From positions 3,656,501 to 3,720,500 of the forward strand of contig NZ_CP017705.1 in assembly GCF_002706795.1 (NCBI RefSeq): DNA of 64,000 nucleotides, written 5' to 3'. This document shows, one piece after another, positions 46,202 through 55,461 of this stretch (position 1 is its first letter; the number at the start of each line of letters is the position of its first letter). The DNA is from Brevibacillus laterosporus DSM 25 (lineage in GTDB: Bacteria > Bacillota > Bacilli > Brevibacillales > Brevibacillaceae). The translations under genes and the position numbers were made by a program. The notes beneath the pieces were generated by a model that was not told where the DNA came from, did not search any database, and saw nothing but the letters and a program-made list of their open reading frames with translations.

Positions 46202-48016
46202 ATGGATCGTCTGGAAAGGCAGAAAAAAATTCGCAATTTCTCTATCATCGCCCATATTGACCATGGGAAATCTACCCTGGCTGACCGTATTCTTGAACTG
46301 ACGGGAGCTTTGACTGCTCGTGAGATGGAAGCGCAGTTTCTTGATACGATGGATTTGGAAAGAGAGCGTGGCATTACGATTAAATTAAACGCTGTTCGCC
46401 TGAATTACAAAGCAGACGATGGCGAGGAGTATATTCTTCACTTAATCGACACACCAGGACACGTCGACTTCACTTATGAAGTATCACGTAGTTTGGCGGC
46501 TTGTGAAGGAGCGCTGTTAGTCGTGGATGCAGCGCAAGGTATTGAAGCACAGACTTTAGCAAACGTATATCTGGCGCTTGATAACAATCTAGAAATCATT
46601 CCAATCATTAATAAGATTGATTTGCCAAGTGCGGAACCAGATCGTGTTAAACAAGAAGTAGAAGACGTTATCGGTCTTGATACGAGCGACGCGGTTCTTA
46701 CTTCAGCAAAATCAGGAATTGGTATTAAAGATGTGCTGGAAGCTGTCGTGCAAAAAGTACCAGCTCCAACAGGGGACCCTGAGGCTCCATTGCAAGCACT
46801 AATTTTTGACTCTTATTTTGATGCGTATCGAGGTGTTATTGCTTCCGTGCGTATTGTCAATGGTACCTTGAAAAAAGGTATGAAAATTAAGATGATGGCA
46901 ACCAACAAGACGTTTGAGGTTACAGAAGTAGGTACTTCTATGCCTCGTCAGACTCCAGTGGATGAATTAACGGTTGGAGATGTAGGCTACGTAGCCGCTG
47001 CTATTAAGACCGTTGGGGATACTAGAGTCGGTGATACGATTACAGATGCAACTCGTCCAGCTACGGGAGCTTTGCCTGGCTATCGTAAAATTAATTCCAT
47101 GGTATTCTGTGGACTCTATCCAATTGATACCAGTGATTACAATGATCTACGTGATGCTCTTGATAAATTGCAGCTTAATGATGCTTCCCTGCAATTTGAA
47201 CCAGAAACATCGCAAGCGCTTGGTTTCGGCTTCCGTTGCGGATTCCTAGGACTTTTGCACATGGAAATCATTCAGGAGCGTATTGAACGTGAATTCAATA
47301 TTGATCTGATTACGACAGCGCCAAGCGTAATTTATCGTATTACGCAAACCGATGGTGAGGTTATTGAAATTGATAACCCGTCTAAAATGCCTGAAGTACA
47401 AAAGATTGAGCAAATTGAGGAGCCATATGTAACATCCACGGTCATGGTACCAAAGGATTATGTTGGGGATGTTATGCAGCTCTGCCAAGGCAAGCGTGGT
47501 GATTTCCTTGATATGCAATATTTAGGTGAAAATCGTGTACAATTGAAATATGATATGCCACTGTCTGAAATCGTATATGATTTCTTTGATATGTTAAAAT
47601 CAGGCACCAAAGGATACGCTTCTTTTGATTACGAAATGGCGGGCTATAAACCATCCAAGCTAGTGAGAATGGATATTCTCCTAAACGGTGAGATCGTCGA
47701 TGCCCTATCCTTTATCGTTCATAAGGATACCGCTTATCCGCGTGGTAAAGTGATTTGTGAGAAGCTAAGAAAGTTAATTCCTCGCCAGCAGTTTGAGGTA
47801 CCAATTCAAGCAGCTATCGGTCAAAAGATCGTAGCACGTGAAACGATTAGCGCAATGCGCAAGAATGTATTAGCGAAATGTTACGGCGGAGACATTTCCC
47901 GTAAACGGAAGCTATTAGAGAAGCAAAAAGAAGGTAAGAAGCGCATGAAAGCGGTAGGTTCCGTAGAAGTGCCACAAGAAGCATTTATGGCTGTTCTACG
48001 CATGGATGATAAGTAA
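46202..48016 (+). CDS. lepA: Elongation factor 4 (LepA), translation GTPase
   Basis: 604 residues. G1 is AHIDHGKST (17-25), followed by [13 protein letters not shown] and NKIDLP. The EF-G-like domains and the LepA-specific C-terminus ([38 protein letters not shown]) are complete. ATG 46202 has GGGAGGG eight bases upstream; the frame is open 40 codons further, but the promoter lies there. The last 41 bases recur at 50175-50215. EF4 back-translocates stalled ribosomes. Confidence 0.96.
   Translation: MDRLERQKKIRNFSIIAHIDHGKSTLADRILELTGALTAREMEAQFLDTMDLERERGITIKLNAVRLNYKADDGEEYILHLIDTPGHVDFTYEVSRSLAACEGALLVVDAAQGIEAQTLANVYLALDNNLEIIPIINKIDLPSAEPDRVKQEVEDVIGLDTSDAVLTSAKSGIGIKDVLEAVVQKVPAPTGDPEAPLQALIFDSYFDAYRGVIASVRIVNGTLKKGMKIKMMATNKTFEVTEVGTSMPRQTPVDELTVGDVGYVAAAIKTVGDTRVGDTITDATRPATGALPGYRKINSMVFCGLYPIDTSDYNDLRDALDKLQLNDASLQFEPETSQALGFGFRCGFLGLLHMEIIQERIEREFNIDLITTAPSVIYRITQTDGEVIEIDNPSKMPEVQKIEQIEEPYVTSTVMVPKDYVGDVMQLCQGKRGDFLDMQYLGENRVQLKYDMPLSEIVYDFFDMLKSGTKGYASFDYEMAGYKPSKLVRMDILLNGEIVDALSFIVHKDTAYPRGKVICEKLRKLIPRQQFEVPIQAAIGQKIVARETISAMRKNVLAKCYGGDISRKRKLLEKQKEGKKRMKAVGSVEVPQEAFMAVLRMDDK
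47976..48016 (+). repeat. Direct repeat copy 1 (3' end of lepA)
   Basis: 41 bases from AAGAAGCATT to the TAA. 37 of 41 bases match 50175-50215. Confidence 0.88.
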
Positions 48017-48190
48017 TAGCTGATAAATAGAAGGTTTTTACGATTTGTGTTACTAGCAAAAATTCACTTCCCCCACCCTATAGCCACCGGATTGGTAAAA
48101 TGGTGGGGGGATTTAACCTCATTTATGATTCATTCGAATATGTCCATTCTTGTTGCCGAGTACTGATCTTTATAAGTAGAAATGAAAAAA

Positions 48191-48221
48191 GCGTCTTTCT
48201 CATCTGAGAGAGGCATTTTTT
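48191..48221 (+). terminator. Terminator downstream of lepA
   Basis: GCGTCTTTCTCA/TGAGAGAGGC imperfect stem followed by ATTTTTT. Confidence 0.75.
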
Positions 48222-48404
48222 GTATCTAAAAAGGGGATACGGCGCTCAGAAAGAGGGATGGTATAGGGAAATAACTAAATTCTGGCGGGGGATCGGGGGA
48301 GACTTGTTGGCTTGTTATTTGATGGCGTTGGGCGGTATCTCAGTATTTAGGTTGTGAGACAGGAGCCGCAGAACAAATAGATAAAAGTAAACAGTTAGTA
48401 GGAA

Positions 48405-48443
48405 ACAAGAAAACGTCCGAATACGAAGGAGATTCGGACGTTT
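48405..48443 (-). terminator. Terminator of the exported-protein gene pair
   Basis: Perfect 12-bp stem AAACGTCCGAAT/ATTCGGACGTTT; on the minus strand TTCTTGTTTCC follows. Confidence 0.8.
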
Positions 48444-48481
48444 CTACTTAATGATTTTTCAGTTAAGATTAAAAGAGGCGG

Positions 48482-48676
48482 CTACTCCTCTTTATCCTTA
48501 TCTTTGTATATTTTATTTAAAAGGATAGAAACAACGAAGACTACTACGAAAACAATCAAGAAACGAACAAACTCTGTAATAAACCAATTATCAGCTATAT
48601 TCATTTCTTTTGTAACTTGCATAGTACCATATACAGAAAAAATAGTTAGAATGAACTTTAAAGTCTTTGAGTTCAT
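48482..48676 (-). CDS. Small membrane protein, second gene of the exported-protein pair
   Basis: 64 residues. One clear membrane helix (FVRFLIVFVVVFVVSILL, about 36-53) follows a weaker hydrophobic stretch at the N-terminus (LKFILTIFSVYGTM); the C-terminus is very charged (KIYKDKDKEE). AAGGAGAT precedes the ATG. It lies 18 bases after the exported-protein gene, and a strong terminator follows. No family recognised. The size and topology would fit an immunity or accessory protein; this is inferred from context only. Confidence 0.65.
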   Translation of the reverse strand: MNSKTLKFILTIFSVYGTMQVTKEMNIADNWFITEFVRFLIVFVVVFVVSILLNKIYKDKDKEE

Positions 48677-48694
48677 TTTATCTCCTTTCTGTTT

Positions 48695-49210
48695 TTAAAG
48701 TATAGCGTACACGATACCTTGTGCAATAATCCCGCAAGATTTTGCAACCCATCCCCAAACATATGGCTCCAAAGCTTTAGTTACAGTTTCTTTTACTTCC
48801 TCTAACGGCCCCATCAAAATATAGGTGTTCCAAGTTCCAATCCACATATCTTCTGTCACTTCTTTTTTTACTGCGTCTGGGAATTTAGCATATATTTTTT
48901 TCGGGAAATCCCTTTTTACATACCCTTTACCAAAATATTTCATTAGCTTTGTTCCAAGAGAAACAAAACCTTGTGCTTCAAGTTGTGCAGGCTCTTTTTC
49001 TACTACTACTCTTGGTGCAGTTTCTAAGATTTCATTAGCAGTTTCTTGGATAATCTTATCCATTTCTTGTTGCGACATTGGAGTTTGGTAAGAAACAGTT
49101 TGTGACACTTTTTCTTGAGCAAACGCGCTGGTTTCTGGAGCAATAGCAGTCCCTAGAAACCCGACGGTAGATAAAATTGCAATACCTTTCACTAATGTTT
49201 TGCTTATCAT
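48695..49210 (-). CDS. Exported protein of unknown family
   Basis: 171 residues. A Sec signal peptide (MISKTLVKGIAILSTVGFLG..) probably ends at AFA|QE (about residue 31). The mature part of about 140 residues starts with an acidic helical segment and a basic aromatic middle (LMKYFGKGYVKRDFPKKIYAKF). It ends in a hydrophobic tail with the only cysteine (WVAKSCGIIAQGIVYAIL). AAGAGG precedes the ATG. It is encoded with a small membrane protein inside the lepA-repeat segment. A secreted toxin or bacteriocin precursor is possible but unproved. Confidence 0.65.
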   Translation of the reverse strand: MISKTLVKGIAILSTVGFLGTAIAPETSAFAQEKVSQTVSYQTPMSQQEMDKIIQETANEILETAPRVVVEKEPAQLEAQGFVSLGTKLMKYFGKGYVKRDFPKKIYAKFPDAVKKEVTEDMWIGTWNTYILMGPLEEVKETVTKALEPYVWGWVAKSCGIIAQGIVYAIL

Positions 49211-50174
49211 AAAGTGTAACCTCTTTTCTGAATGTTTTCAATAAAGGGATATTTTTGCGTGAAATCTTACAGAAATTCCTTTTTCTCGATCAATATAATT
49301 GCCTTAATGGAATAATTGAACCCCAAATTACCCCAAAGGACTCCGGTGGTTTTCATACAGTGTTGCCCTATCGACAACTAGTGTTTTGTAAGCTTTTGAA
49401 ATGTAACCTTTGTATTCATCTAGTTGCTTGTTCATATGCAGTACAGCTGGAGGTAAAAATGAACCTTTTGAAAATATACCTGTTCTAATTCTTTACGGAG
49501 GAGTTCTATAATATTACGCGAATAATTCCTTGGTTTTGAATTTTCTGTTTTATATTTCTTTATATTAGTGGTACAATTAACACGAATAACATTTTTGTTA
49601 TTCATGATGGGGGCGTTCCGATTAGTTTAGCGACTGGGGGAACGTCTCTTTGAAGTATAAACATACTATTTTTAATCCCTCCTTTCTTCCTCCTAATGTA
49701 TTACTTTACTGTATGTCCTATAAATTTCTGTTGTTCAAAAAAATGGGATACGATCGACAAATTATGACAAAATAAAAAGAACGCTATTTAGCGCTCTAAA
49801 GGGTTTGTGAAGAACGAAGTTATATCAGCCTTGTGGATTATCAACATATGCTTTTTACGCTACTGTAGACTACATGATTCTCTGAGTTATTATAATTAGC
49901 TACAGTGAATAGCGTAAAATACTAATGAAACAGTTGTGATAATGGTTAGATATTTCTTCACTACTTACTCCTCTATAATATAAAACGCTCCTTTGTTCGA
50001 TTGATTTCTTACATCTCGCCACCGTGGACCCACCATTCTTGGTGGATAAACAGCGAGTTGACGTGATAGATAAGAATACATTATGATGTTCTAGCACCCA
50101 TACAACATTGCTCTGTCAATGTTTGTAGATTAAAACAGAATACAGTTAGATACAGGTAAATACTCTATGTCAAT
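49211..50174. other. AT-rich gene-free stretch of the accessory segment
   Basis: 964 bases. A hairpin GCGTTCC/GGAACGT lies near 49615-49652, and an imperfect inverted repeat (TTTTACGCTACTGTAG against CTACAGTgaaTAGCGTAAAA) spans 49853-49919. On the minus strand a 55-codon stop-to-stop frame (49328-49492) has protein-like composition but no ribosome site. Three further frames on either strand look like noise. No integrase or transposase was recognised. Confidence 0.55.
49853..49919. repeat. Imperfect inverted repeat in the accessory segment
   Basis: 16-base left arm, 31-base centre, right arm with a 3-base insertion. It is a possible structured RNA or a relic of a mobile element end. Confidence 0.6.
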
Positions 50175-50215
50175 AAGAAGCATTCATGGCTGTTTTACGT
50201 ATAGATGATAAGTAA
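50175..50215 (+). repeat. Direct repeat copy 2: displaced lepA 3' end
   Basis: 41 bases coding [12 protein letters not shown]-stop in the lepA frame. The four differences from the true lepA end are three synonymous third- or first-position changes and one Met-to-Ile. This divergence pattern implies that both copies come from functional lepA genes. A perfect terminator follows after 7 bases. Confidence 0.85.
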
Positions 50216-50222
50216 GAGTCGT

Positions 50223-50258
50223 GACCTGACACCGTTCTGGCTGTCAGGTCTTCTCTTT
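50223..50258 (+). terminator. Terminator behind the displaced lepA end
   Basis: GACCTGACA/TGTCAGGTC perfect 9-bp stem followed by TTCTCTTT. Probably the ancestral lepA terminator. Confidence 0.85.
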
Positions 50259-50293
50259 GTTAGGTGAAAATTTGAAAACAAGGAGGGGTTGAG

Positions 50294-51439
50294 ATGGCCC
50301 CAAATGCTGTATATATCCACATCCCTTTTTGTACGAATAAATGTTATTATTGTGATTTCAATTCTTTTGTTACCAATAATCCTCAATTGGTCTGGGATTA
50401 CTTAGAAGCTTTACGCCGGGAAATGGCATTAACGTTCCAGCAAAATCCTCCTGAGAAGATAAACACAATCTTTGTTGGTGGAGGTACCCCAACATATTTA
50501 GATCAGGAGCAAATGTCGTTATTTTTGCATATGGTTAATGAGCATCTTGCTCCATATTTTAGTGATGATTTGGAATGGACCATGGAAGCAAATCCGGGCA
50601 CTACTGATCTTGAGAAATTAAAGCTAATGAGATCATCTGGAGTAAATCGGATTAGTTTTGGCGTACAATCGTTCCAAAGTGATTTATTAAAACGTATTGG
50701 TCGCATTCATGATGTGGATGAGGTCTATCAAAGTGTCAATAATGCGGTTCAAGCTGGATTTGACAATATCTCGATTGATTTAATGTTTGGCTTACCAGAT
50801 CAGACGATGGAGATGTTTGCTCAAAGCTTGGAAAAAGCGATGGAGCTACCAATCACACACTTATCTTCCTACGGTTTAAAGGTAGAGGAGAATACTCTAT
50901 TTCATACTTTGTATCAAAAGGATCAATTACCACTGCCTACAGAAGATGCAGAGCTAGAGATGTATCTTCTTTTAATAGAAACACTGGAGAAGAACGGGAT
51001 GTCCATGTACGAGATTAGTAATTTTGCTAAGTCGGGTAAACAGAGCAGACATAATAAGACGTATTGGTTAAACCAGGATTATTATGGTATTGGAGCTGGA
51101 GCACATGGATATGTAAACGGCAGAAGACATGTCAATGCAGGACCACTAGCTGTTTACACACGTATGGCTATGGAAGGCTCTCCACGTGTAGAGGAATTTG
51201 AGGTAACGCAGAAGGAAGCAATGGAAGAGCAGATGATTCTGGGCTTACGTTTGCGTGAAGGGGTAGACATGGAGAGTTTTGCAAAGCGTTTTGGTCGAAC
51301 CGTTCAAGAAGAGTTCGGGGAGCCATTACAGCAGGAACTCCAGAAAGGAATGCTAGAAATCGTAGATCATCATGTACGTCTTACGTCAAAAGGCTTACCT
51401 CTTGGCAACGAAGTATTTGCTGCTTTTTTACGAGTGTAG
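50294..51439 (+). CDS. hemW: Radical SAM heme chaperone HemW (HemN-like)
   Basis: 381 residues. The radical SAM cluster is CTNKCYYC (Cys13, 17, 20), and GGGTPTYL and the GVQSFQ, GLPDQT segments follow. The length and single cluster motif fit HemW, a heme-binding chaperone, rather than the true coproporphyrinogen oxidase HemN (about 460). AAGGAGGGG precedes the ATG. It is the usual neighbour of lepA and hrcA. Confidence 0.93.
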   Translation: MAPNAVYIHIPFCTNKCYYCDFNSFVTNNPQLVWDYLEALRREMALTFQQNPPEKINTIFVGGGTPTYLDQEQMSLFLHMVNEHLAPYFSDDLEWTMEANPGTTDLEKLKLMRSSGVNRISFGVQSFQSDLLKRIGRIHDVDEVYQSVNNAVQAGFDNISIDLMFGLPDQTMEMFAQSLEKAMELPITHLSSYGLKVEENTLFHTLYQKDQLPLPTEDAELEMYLLLIETLEKNGMSMYEISNFAKSGKQSRHNKTYWLNQDYYGIGAGAHGYVNGRRHVNAGPLAVYTRMAMEGSPRVEEFEVTQKEAMEEQMILGLRLREGVDMESFAKRFGRTVQEEFGEPLQQELQKGMLEIVDHHVRLTSKGLPLGNEVFAAFLRV

Positions 51440-51506
51440 TTGGTAGAGCATGTGAATGAACTAGGAATAAGAGGCTCGGTTTCGATAAATAAAAAATCAG
51501 CTCAAG

Positions 51507-51548
51507 AAGCACTTTTATGCGGAAAAATCCGAAAAAAGTGCTTTTTTT
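51507..51548 (+). terminator. hemW terminator
   Basis: AAGCACTTTT/AAAAAAGTGCTT stem followed by TTTTTT. Confidence 0.88.
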
Positions 51549-51582
51549 CTCCTATTTTTTTGCATTTTTCACAGGAGAGAAG

Positions 51583-51611
51583 TTGACAAATCAGCTGTCA
51601 CTTGATAAGTT
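51583..51611 (+). promoter_or_regulatory. hrcA-grpE-dnaK promoter
   Basis: TTGACA (51583-51588), 17-base spacer, TAAGTT (51606-51611), directly upstream of CIRCE. Confidence 0.7.
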
Positions 51612-51622
51612 AATAGTATCCG

Positions 51623-51649
51623 TTAGCACTCGCTTGATCTGAGTGCTAA
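51623..51649. promoter_or_regulatory. CIRCE operator (HrcA binding site)
   Basis: Perfect TTAGCACTC-N9-GAGTGCTAA. HrcA with GroEL help represses the operon at normal temperature. Confidence 0.98.
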
Positions 51650-51712
51650 CAAAACCGGACCAGAAGTTGTCAATCGACATAGCCAAACATTATCAGAAGG
51701 AGGGCGTTAGGT

Positions 51713-52771
51713 ATGTTATCGGAGCGACAAAAGCTGATTTTACAAGCTATTATTGAAAATTATATTCATTCGGCAGAACCCGTTGGCTCCAGGACCATTT
51801 CAAAACGGCCCGAAATAACCTTCAGTTCGGCTACGATCCGCAACGAAATGTCTGATTTGGAGGATTTGGGTTATTTGGAGCAGCCGCATACTTCTGCGGG
51901 ACGTGTTCCTTCCACGAAAGGCTATCGCTTTTACGTGGACCACATAGTGGAGCCTAATGTACTGAAGAACAATGTAGATGCGAACACTTGGAAGCAAATG
52001 TTTGCTGATCGAATCTTGCATTTTGAAAATGCCGTGGAGCAGACAGCTTCGGTTCTATCACAATTGACCAACTACACGGCAGTGGTTCTTGGACCAGAAA
52101 TCTTTGAACATCGCTTGAAGCATCTGCAAATTATCCCATTGAGCGACACACAAGCTGTGGCGATTATTGTGACTCAAACAGGGCGTGTAGAAAATAAGCG
52201 TATTGATTTGCCGGCGGGACTATCACCGAGCGATATGGAGAAATTGGTTAATGTTTTAAACACAAAATTGCAAGATACACCACTATGGCAACTGCGCCAA
52301 CGCTTGTATCAAGAAGTATCAGATGAATTGAAACGCCATGTTGATCATTATGAAGAGATGTTAAACATGATTAGTCATGCTATTGAAAGTGATTCATCTG
52401 AGCGTTTGTTGTTAAGAGGAACTACTAAGTTCATGGAGCAACCAGAGTTTCAGGATGTAGAAAAAGTCAAAGAAATTTTGGAGCTGTTTGAACGCAGTGA
52501 TCAAATGACGCATTTGTTTGAAACCAATGAGAAGGGATTACAGATACGCATCGGTCACGAAAATCATCTCGACGCCATGAAGAATTGTAGCATTGTAACG
52601 ACCAATTATTCCTTTAACGGTAAGCCCGTAGGTACGATTGGTATACTTGGACCTACGCGCATGGAGTATGGTAAAGTGATTGCTGTCCTGGATTTCATTG
52701 CTTTGGGATTGTCGCAGATGTTAAATGCACAGATAGAAGGACGATCTTCAGAGGAGCAAGAGGATTCATGA
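51713..52771 (+). CDS. hrcA: Heat-inducible transcription repressor HrcA
   Basis: 352 residues. The N-terminal winged helix (ENYIHSAEPVGSRTIS, FSSATIRNEMSDLEDLGYLEQPHTSAGRVPS) binds CIRCE; the remaining part is the GAF-like and dimerisation region. AGGAGGG precedes the ATG. It regulates its own operon through the CIRCE element 64 bases upstream. Confidence 0.96.
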   Translation: MLSERQKLILQAIIENYIHSAEPVGSRTISKRPEITFSSATIRNEMSDLEDLGYLEQPHTSAGRVPSTKGYRFYVDHIVEPNVLKNNVDANTWKQMFADRILHFENAVEQTASVLSQLTNYTAVVLGPEIFEHRLKHLQIIPLSDTQAVAIIVTQTGRVENKRIDLPAGLSPSDMEKLVNVLNTKLQDTPLWQLRQRLYQEVSDELKRHVDHYEEMLNMISHAIESDSSERLLLRGTTKFMEQPEFQDVEKVKEILELFERSDQMTHLFETNEKGLQIRIGHENHLDAMKNCSIVTTNYSFNGKPVGTIGILGPTRMEYGKVIAVLDFIALGLSQMLNAQIEGRSSEEQEDS

Positions 52772-52841
52772 CGAACAAGGGCGGGCGGGTTATGGTTGCT
52801 CGCTTACATAGATTATTAGTCACACAGAGGAGGTAATCAGA

Positions 52842-53408
52842 TTGAGCGAAGAGAAAGCAAAGGTTGAACTTGAGCAAGAGGAAATGGCTCAAGACCACGC
52901 TGAGCAAAATGAGCAAGCTGAAACTGAGGCAACAGAAACAGGTGAAACACTTGACCTAGCAATGGAAGTAGAGCGTCTACAAGCTCAATTGCAAGAGCAA
53001 GAAAACCGTTTGCTACGCAATTTGGCGGATATGGATAATATGCGTCGTCGCTCACGTAAAGAGCAAGAGGATTTGCAAAAATATGCTTCTCAAAAGGTAG
53101 TAGAATCCTTATTGCCGGCGCTTGATAACTTTGAACGCGCTCTTGCTGTTGATCCTAGTACCGCTACCGCTGAAAGCATTTTGCAAGGGGTGCAAATGGT
53201 GTACCGTCAAGTGGTGCAAGTATTCGAGCAAGAAGGCCTACAGGCTATTGACTCAGTAGGGCATGCGTTCAATCCACATGTACACCAAGCTGTGATGCAA
53301 GTGGAAGATTCTAATTACGAAGAAAACACTGTCGTAGAAGAATTACAAAAAGGTTATCAATTTAAGGACCGCGTTATCCGTCCTGCAATGGTTAAAGTAA
53401 ACGCGTAA
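52842..53408 (+). CDS. grpE: Nucleotide exchange factor GrpE
   Basis: 188 residues with an acidic Glu/Gln-rich N-terminus, a long coiled coil ([28 protein letters not shown]) and the beta-wing domain ([13 protein letters not shown]). It releases ADP from DnaK. TTG start behind GAGGAGG. Second gene of the dnaK operon. Confidence 0.95.
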   Translation: MSEEKAKVELEQEEMAQDHAEQNEQAETEATETGETLDLAMEVERLQAQLQEQENRLLRNLADMDNMRRRSRKEQEDLQKYASQKVVESLLPALDNFERALAVDPSTATAESILQGVQMVYRQVVQVFEQEGLQAIDSVGHAFNPHVHQAVMQVEDSNYEENTVVEELQKGYQFKDRVIRPAMVKVNA

Positions 53409-53473
53409 GTAAGTTGTGCTTTTAAGCAAAAGAATCATTCACATATTGTAGATAATCGAGGAGGAAAAGATTT

Positions 53474-55315
53474 ATGAGTCGAGTAATTGGTATTGACCTT
53501 GGTACAACTAACTCTTGTGTAGCAGTTATGGAAGGTAGCGAACCTATCGTTATTGCCAACGCTGAAGGTAACCGTACGACACCTTCTGTAGTAGCTTTCA
53601 AAAACGGAGAGCGCATTGTTGGTGAAACAGCAAAACGCCAAGCAATTACAAACGCTGATAATACGGTTATCTCCATCAAACGTTGGATGGGTACAAATCA
53701 TAAAGAAACATTAGAAGGCAAAGATTATACACCGCAAGAGGTTTCTGCAATGATCTTGCAAAAACTAAAAGCTGATGCAGAAGCATATCTGGGCCAACCG
53801 GTAACGCAAGCAGTTATCACAGTTCCTGCTTACTTCAATGACAGCCAACGCCAAGCTACTAAAGATGCTGGACGTATTGCTGGTTTAGAAGTTTTGCGTA
53901 TCGTCAACGAGCCTACAGCAGCGGCACTTGCTTATGGTTTAGAGAAAAATGAAGACCAAACAATCCTTGTTTATGACTTGGGTGGCGGTACATTCGACGT
54001 ATCTATCCTTGAGTTGTCTGAAGGTTTCTTTGAAGTAAAAGCAACCTCTGGAGATAACAAATTAGGTGGAGACGATTTTGACCAAGTGATCATGGATTAT
54101 TTGGTAGCTGAATTTAAAAAAGAAAACGGCATTGATCTAGCTCAAGATCGCATGGCTATGCAACGTTTGAAAGATGCAGCTGAGAATGCGAAAAAAGATT
54201 TGTCCGGTGTTGTCACTACTACGATCTCTCTACCATTTATCACAGCAGATGCTTCTGGTCCTAAACATATGGAAATCAGCTTGTCTCGTGCGAAATTTGA
54301 AGAGATTTCAGCTGGTTTGGTAGAGCGTACTATGGGTCCTACTCGTCAAGCTCTATCCGATGCTGGTCTTTCTCCAAACCAAATTGATCGTGTTCTTCTT
54401 GTTGGTGGTTCCACTCGTATCCCTGCGGTACAAGAAGCAATCAAGAAGTTCATTGGTCAAGATCCGCATAAAGGTGTAAACCCAGACGAAGTAGTAGCTC
54501 TTGGTGCTGCTGTTCAAGCGGGTGTTTTAACTGGTGATGTAAAAGACGTAGTACTTCTTGACGTAACACCACTTTCTCTTGGTATTGAAACATTGGGCGG
54601 AGTGTTCACAAAATTGATCGACCGTAACACAACAATCCCAACAAGTAAATCTCAAGTGTTCTCTACAGCAGCGGACAACCAAACAGCGGTTGATATCCAT
54701 GTGTTGCAAGGGGAGCGTCAAATGGCAGCAGACAACAAAACGTTGGGCCGTTTCCAATTGAGCGATATCCCACCAGCTCCACGTGGTGTTCCACAAGTAG
54801 AAGTTAGCTTTGACATTGACGCTAACGGTATTGTAAACGTTCGAGCTAAGGATTTGGGTACAGGTAAAGAACAAGCAATCACAATCACTTCTAACTCTGG
54901 TCTTTCTGACGAGGAAATCGACCGCATGGTAAAAGAAGCGGAACTAAACTCCGAAGCAGATAAGAAGCGCAAAGAAGAAGTAGAAATTCGTAACGAAGCA
55001 GATCAGTTAGTGTTTACTACCGAGAAAACACTTAAAGATCTTGAAGGTAAAGTAGAGCAAGCCGAGATCGATAAAGCAAACGAAGCGAAAGAAAAAACGA
55101 AAAAAGCTTTAGAAGGCGGTAACTTCGACGAGATTAAAGCGGCAAAAGAAGAGCTTTCTGAAATCGTTCAACAATTGTCTATTAAACTGTATGAGCAAGC
55201 AGCACAAGCACAACAAGCGGCTCAAAATGCTGACGGTGAAGGTGCAGATCAAGCAGGAAAAGACAATGTAGTAGATGCTGACTATGAAGTAGTTGACGAA
55301 GAGAAAAAACAATAA
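53474..55315 (+). CDS. dnaK: Molecular chaperone DnaK (Hsp70)
   Basis: 613 residues. ATPase motifs are [30 protein letters not shown] and [11 protein letters not shown]; the substrate domain starts near [13 protein letters not shown], and the lid ends in a charged [14 protein letters not shown] tail. AGGAGG precedes the ATG. It folds proteins with DnaJ and GrpE. A 12-bp hairpin after the gene may reduce read-through into dnaJ. Confidence 0.98.
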   Translation: MSRVIGIDLGTTNSCVAVMEGSEPIVIANAEGNRTTPSVVAFKNGERIVGETAKRQAITNADNTVISIKRWMGTNHKETLEGKDYTPQEVSAMILQKLKADAEAYLGQPVTQAVITVPAYFNDSQRQATKDAGRIAGLEVLRIVNEPTAAALAYGLEKNEDQTILVYDLGGGTFDVSILELSEGFFEVKATSGDNKLGGDDFDQVIMDYLVAEFKKENGIDLAQDRMAMQRLKDAAENAKKDLSGVVTTTISLPFITADASGPKHMEISLSRAKFEEISAGLVERTMGPTRQALSDAGLSPNQIDRVLLVGGSTRIPAVQEAIKKFIGQDPHKGVNPDEVVALGAAVQAGVLTGDVKDVVLLDVTPLSLGIETLGGVFTKLIDRNTTIPTSKSQVFSTAADNQTAVDIHVLQGERQMAADNKTLGRFQLSDIPPAPRGVPQVEVSFDIDANGIVNVRAKDLGTGKEQAITITSNSGLSDEEIDRMVKEAELNSEADKKRKEEVEIRNEADQLVFTTEKTLKDLEGKVEQAEIDKANEAKEKTKKALEGGNFDEIKAAKEELSEIVQQLSIKLYEQAAQAQQAAQNADGEGADQAGKDNVVDADYEVVDEEKKQ

Positions 55316-55337
55316 GAATAGATACAGAGATTTAGAG

Positions 55338-55373
55338 GAGTCAAAGTCACAATGTTGACTTTGACTCTTTTCC
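55338..55373 (+). terminator. Terminator between dnaK and dnaJ
   Basis: Perfect 12-bp stem GAGTCAAAGTCA/TGACTTTGACTC followed by TTTTCCTTT. Confidence 0.85.
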
Positions 55374-55393
55374 TTTATGGAATGGGGATTCTA

Positions 55394-55422
55394 TTGAAGC
55401 TTGCAAGTATACATGCTAAGAT
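55394..55422 (+). promoter_or_regulatory. Candidate dnaJ promoter
   Basis: TTGAAG (55394-55399), 17-base spacer, TAAGAT (55417-55422). Confidence 0.5.
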
Positions 55423-55461
55423 TATCTTTGATTGTCTTGGATACGGGAGTGATAGACAAGT

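Larger units (their letters stand above)
48017..48481. other. Gene-free stretch after lepA
   Basis: 465 bases with a G-rich hairpin CCCCCACC/GGTGGGGG (48070-48109, no T-run), a terminator at 48191-48221 and the minus-strand terminator at 48405-48443. No gene seen. Confidence 0.6.

Noticed and set aside
48070-48109. G/C-rich hairpin after lepA as a terminator
   Set aside because: Strong stem but no T-run; the better terminator is at 48191-48221.
49255-49488. 77-codon plus-strand frame in the accessory segment
   Set aside because: No ribosome site and no recognisable pattern; it overlaps a minus-strand frame that reads slightly better.
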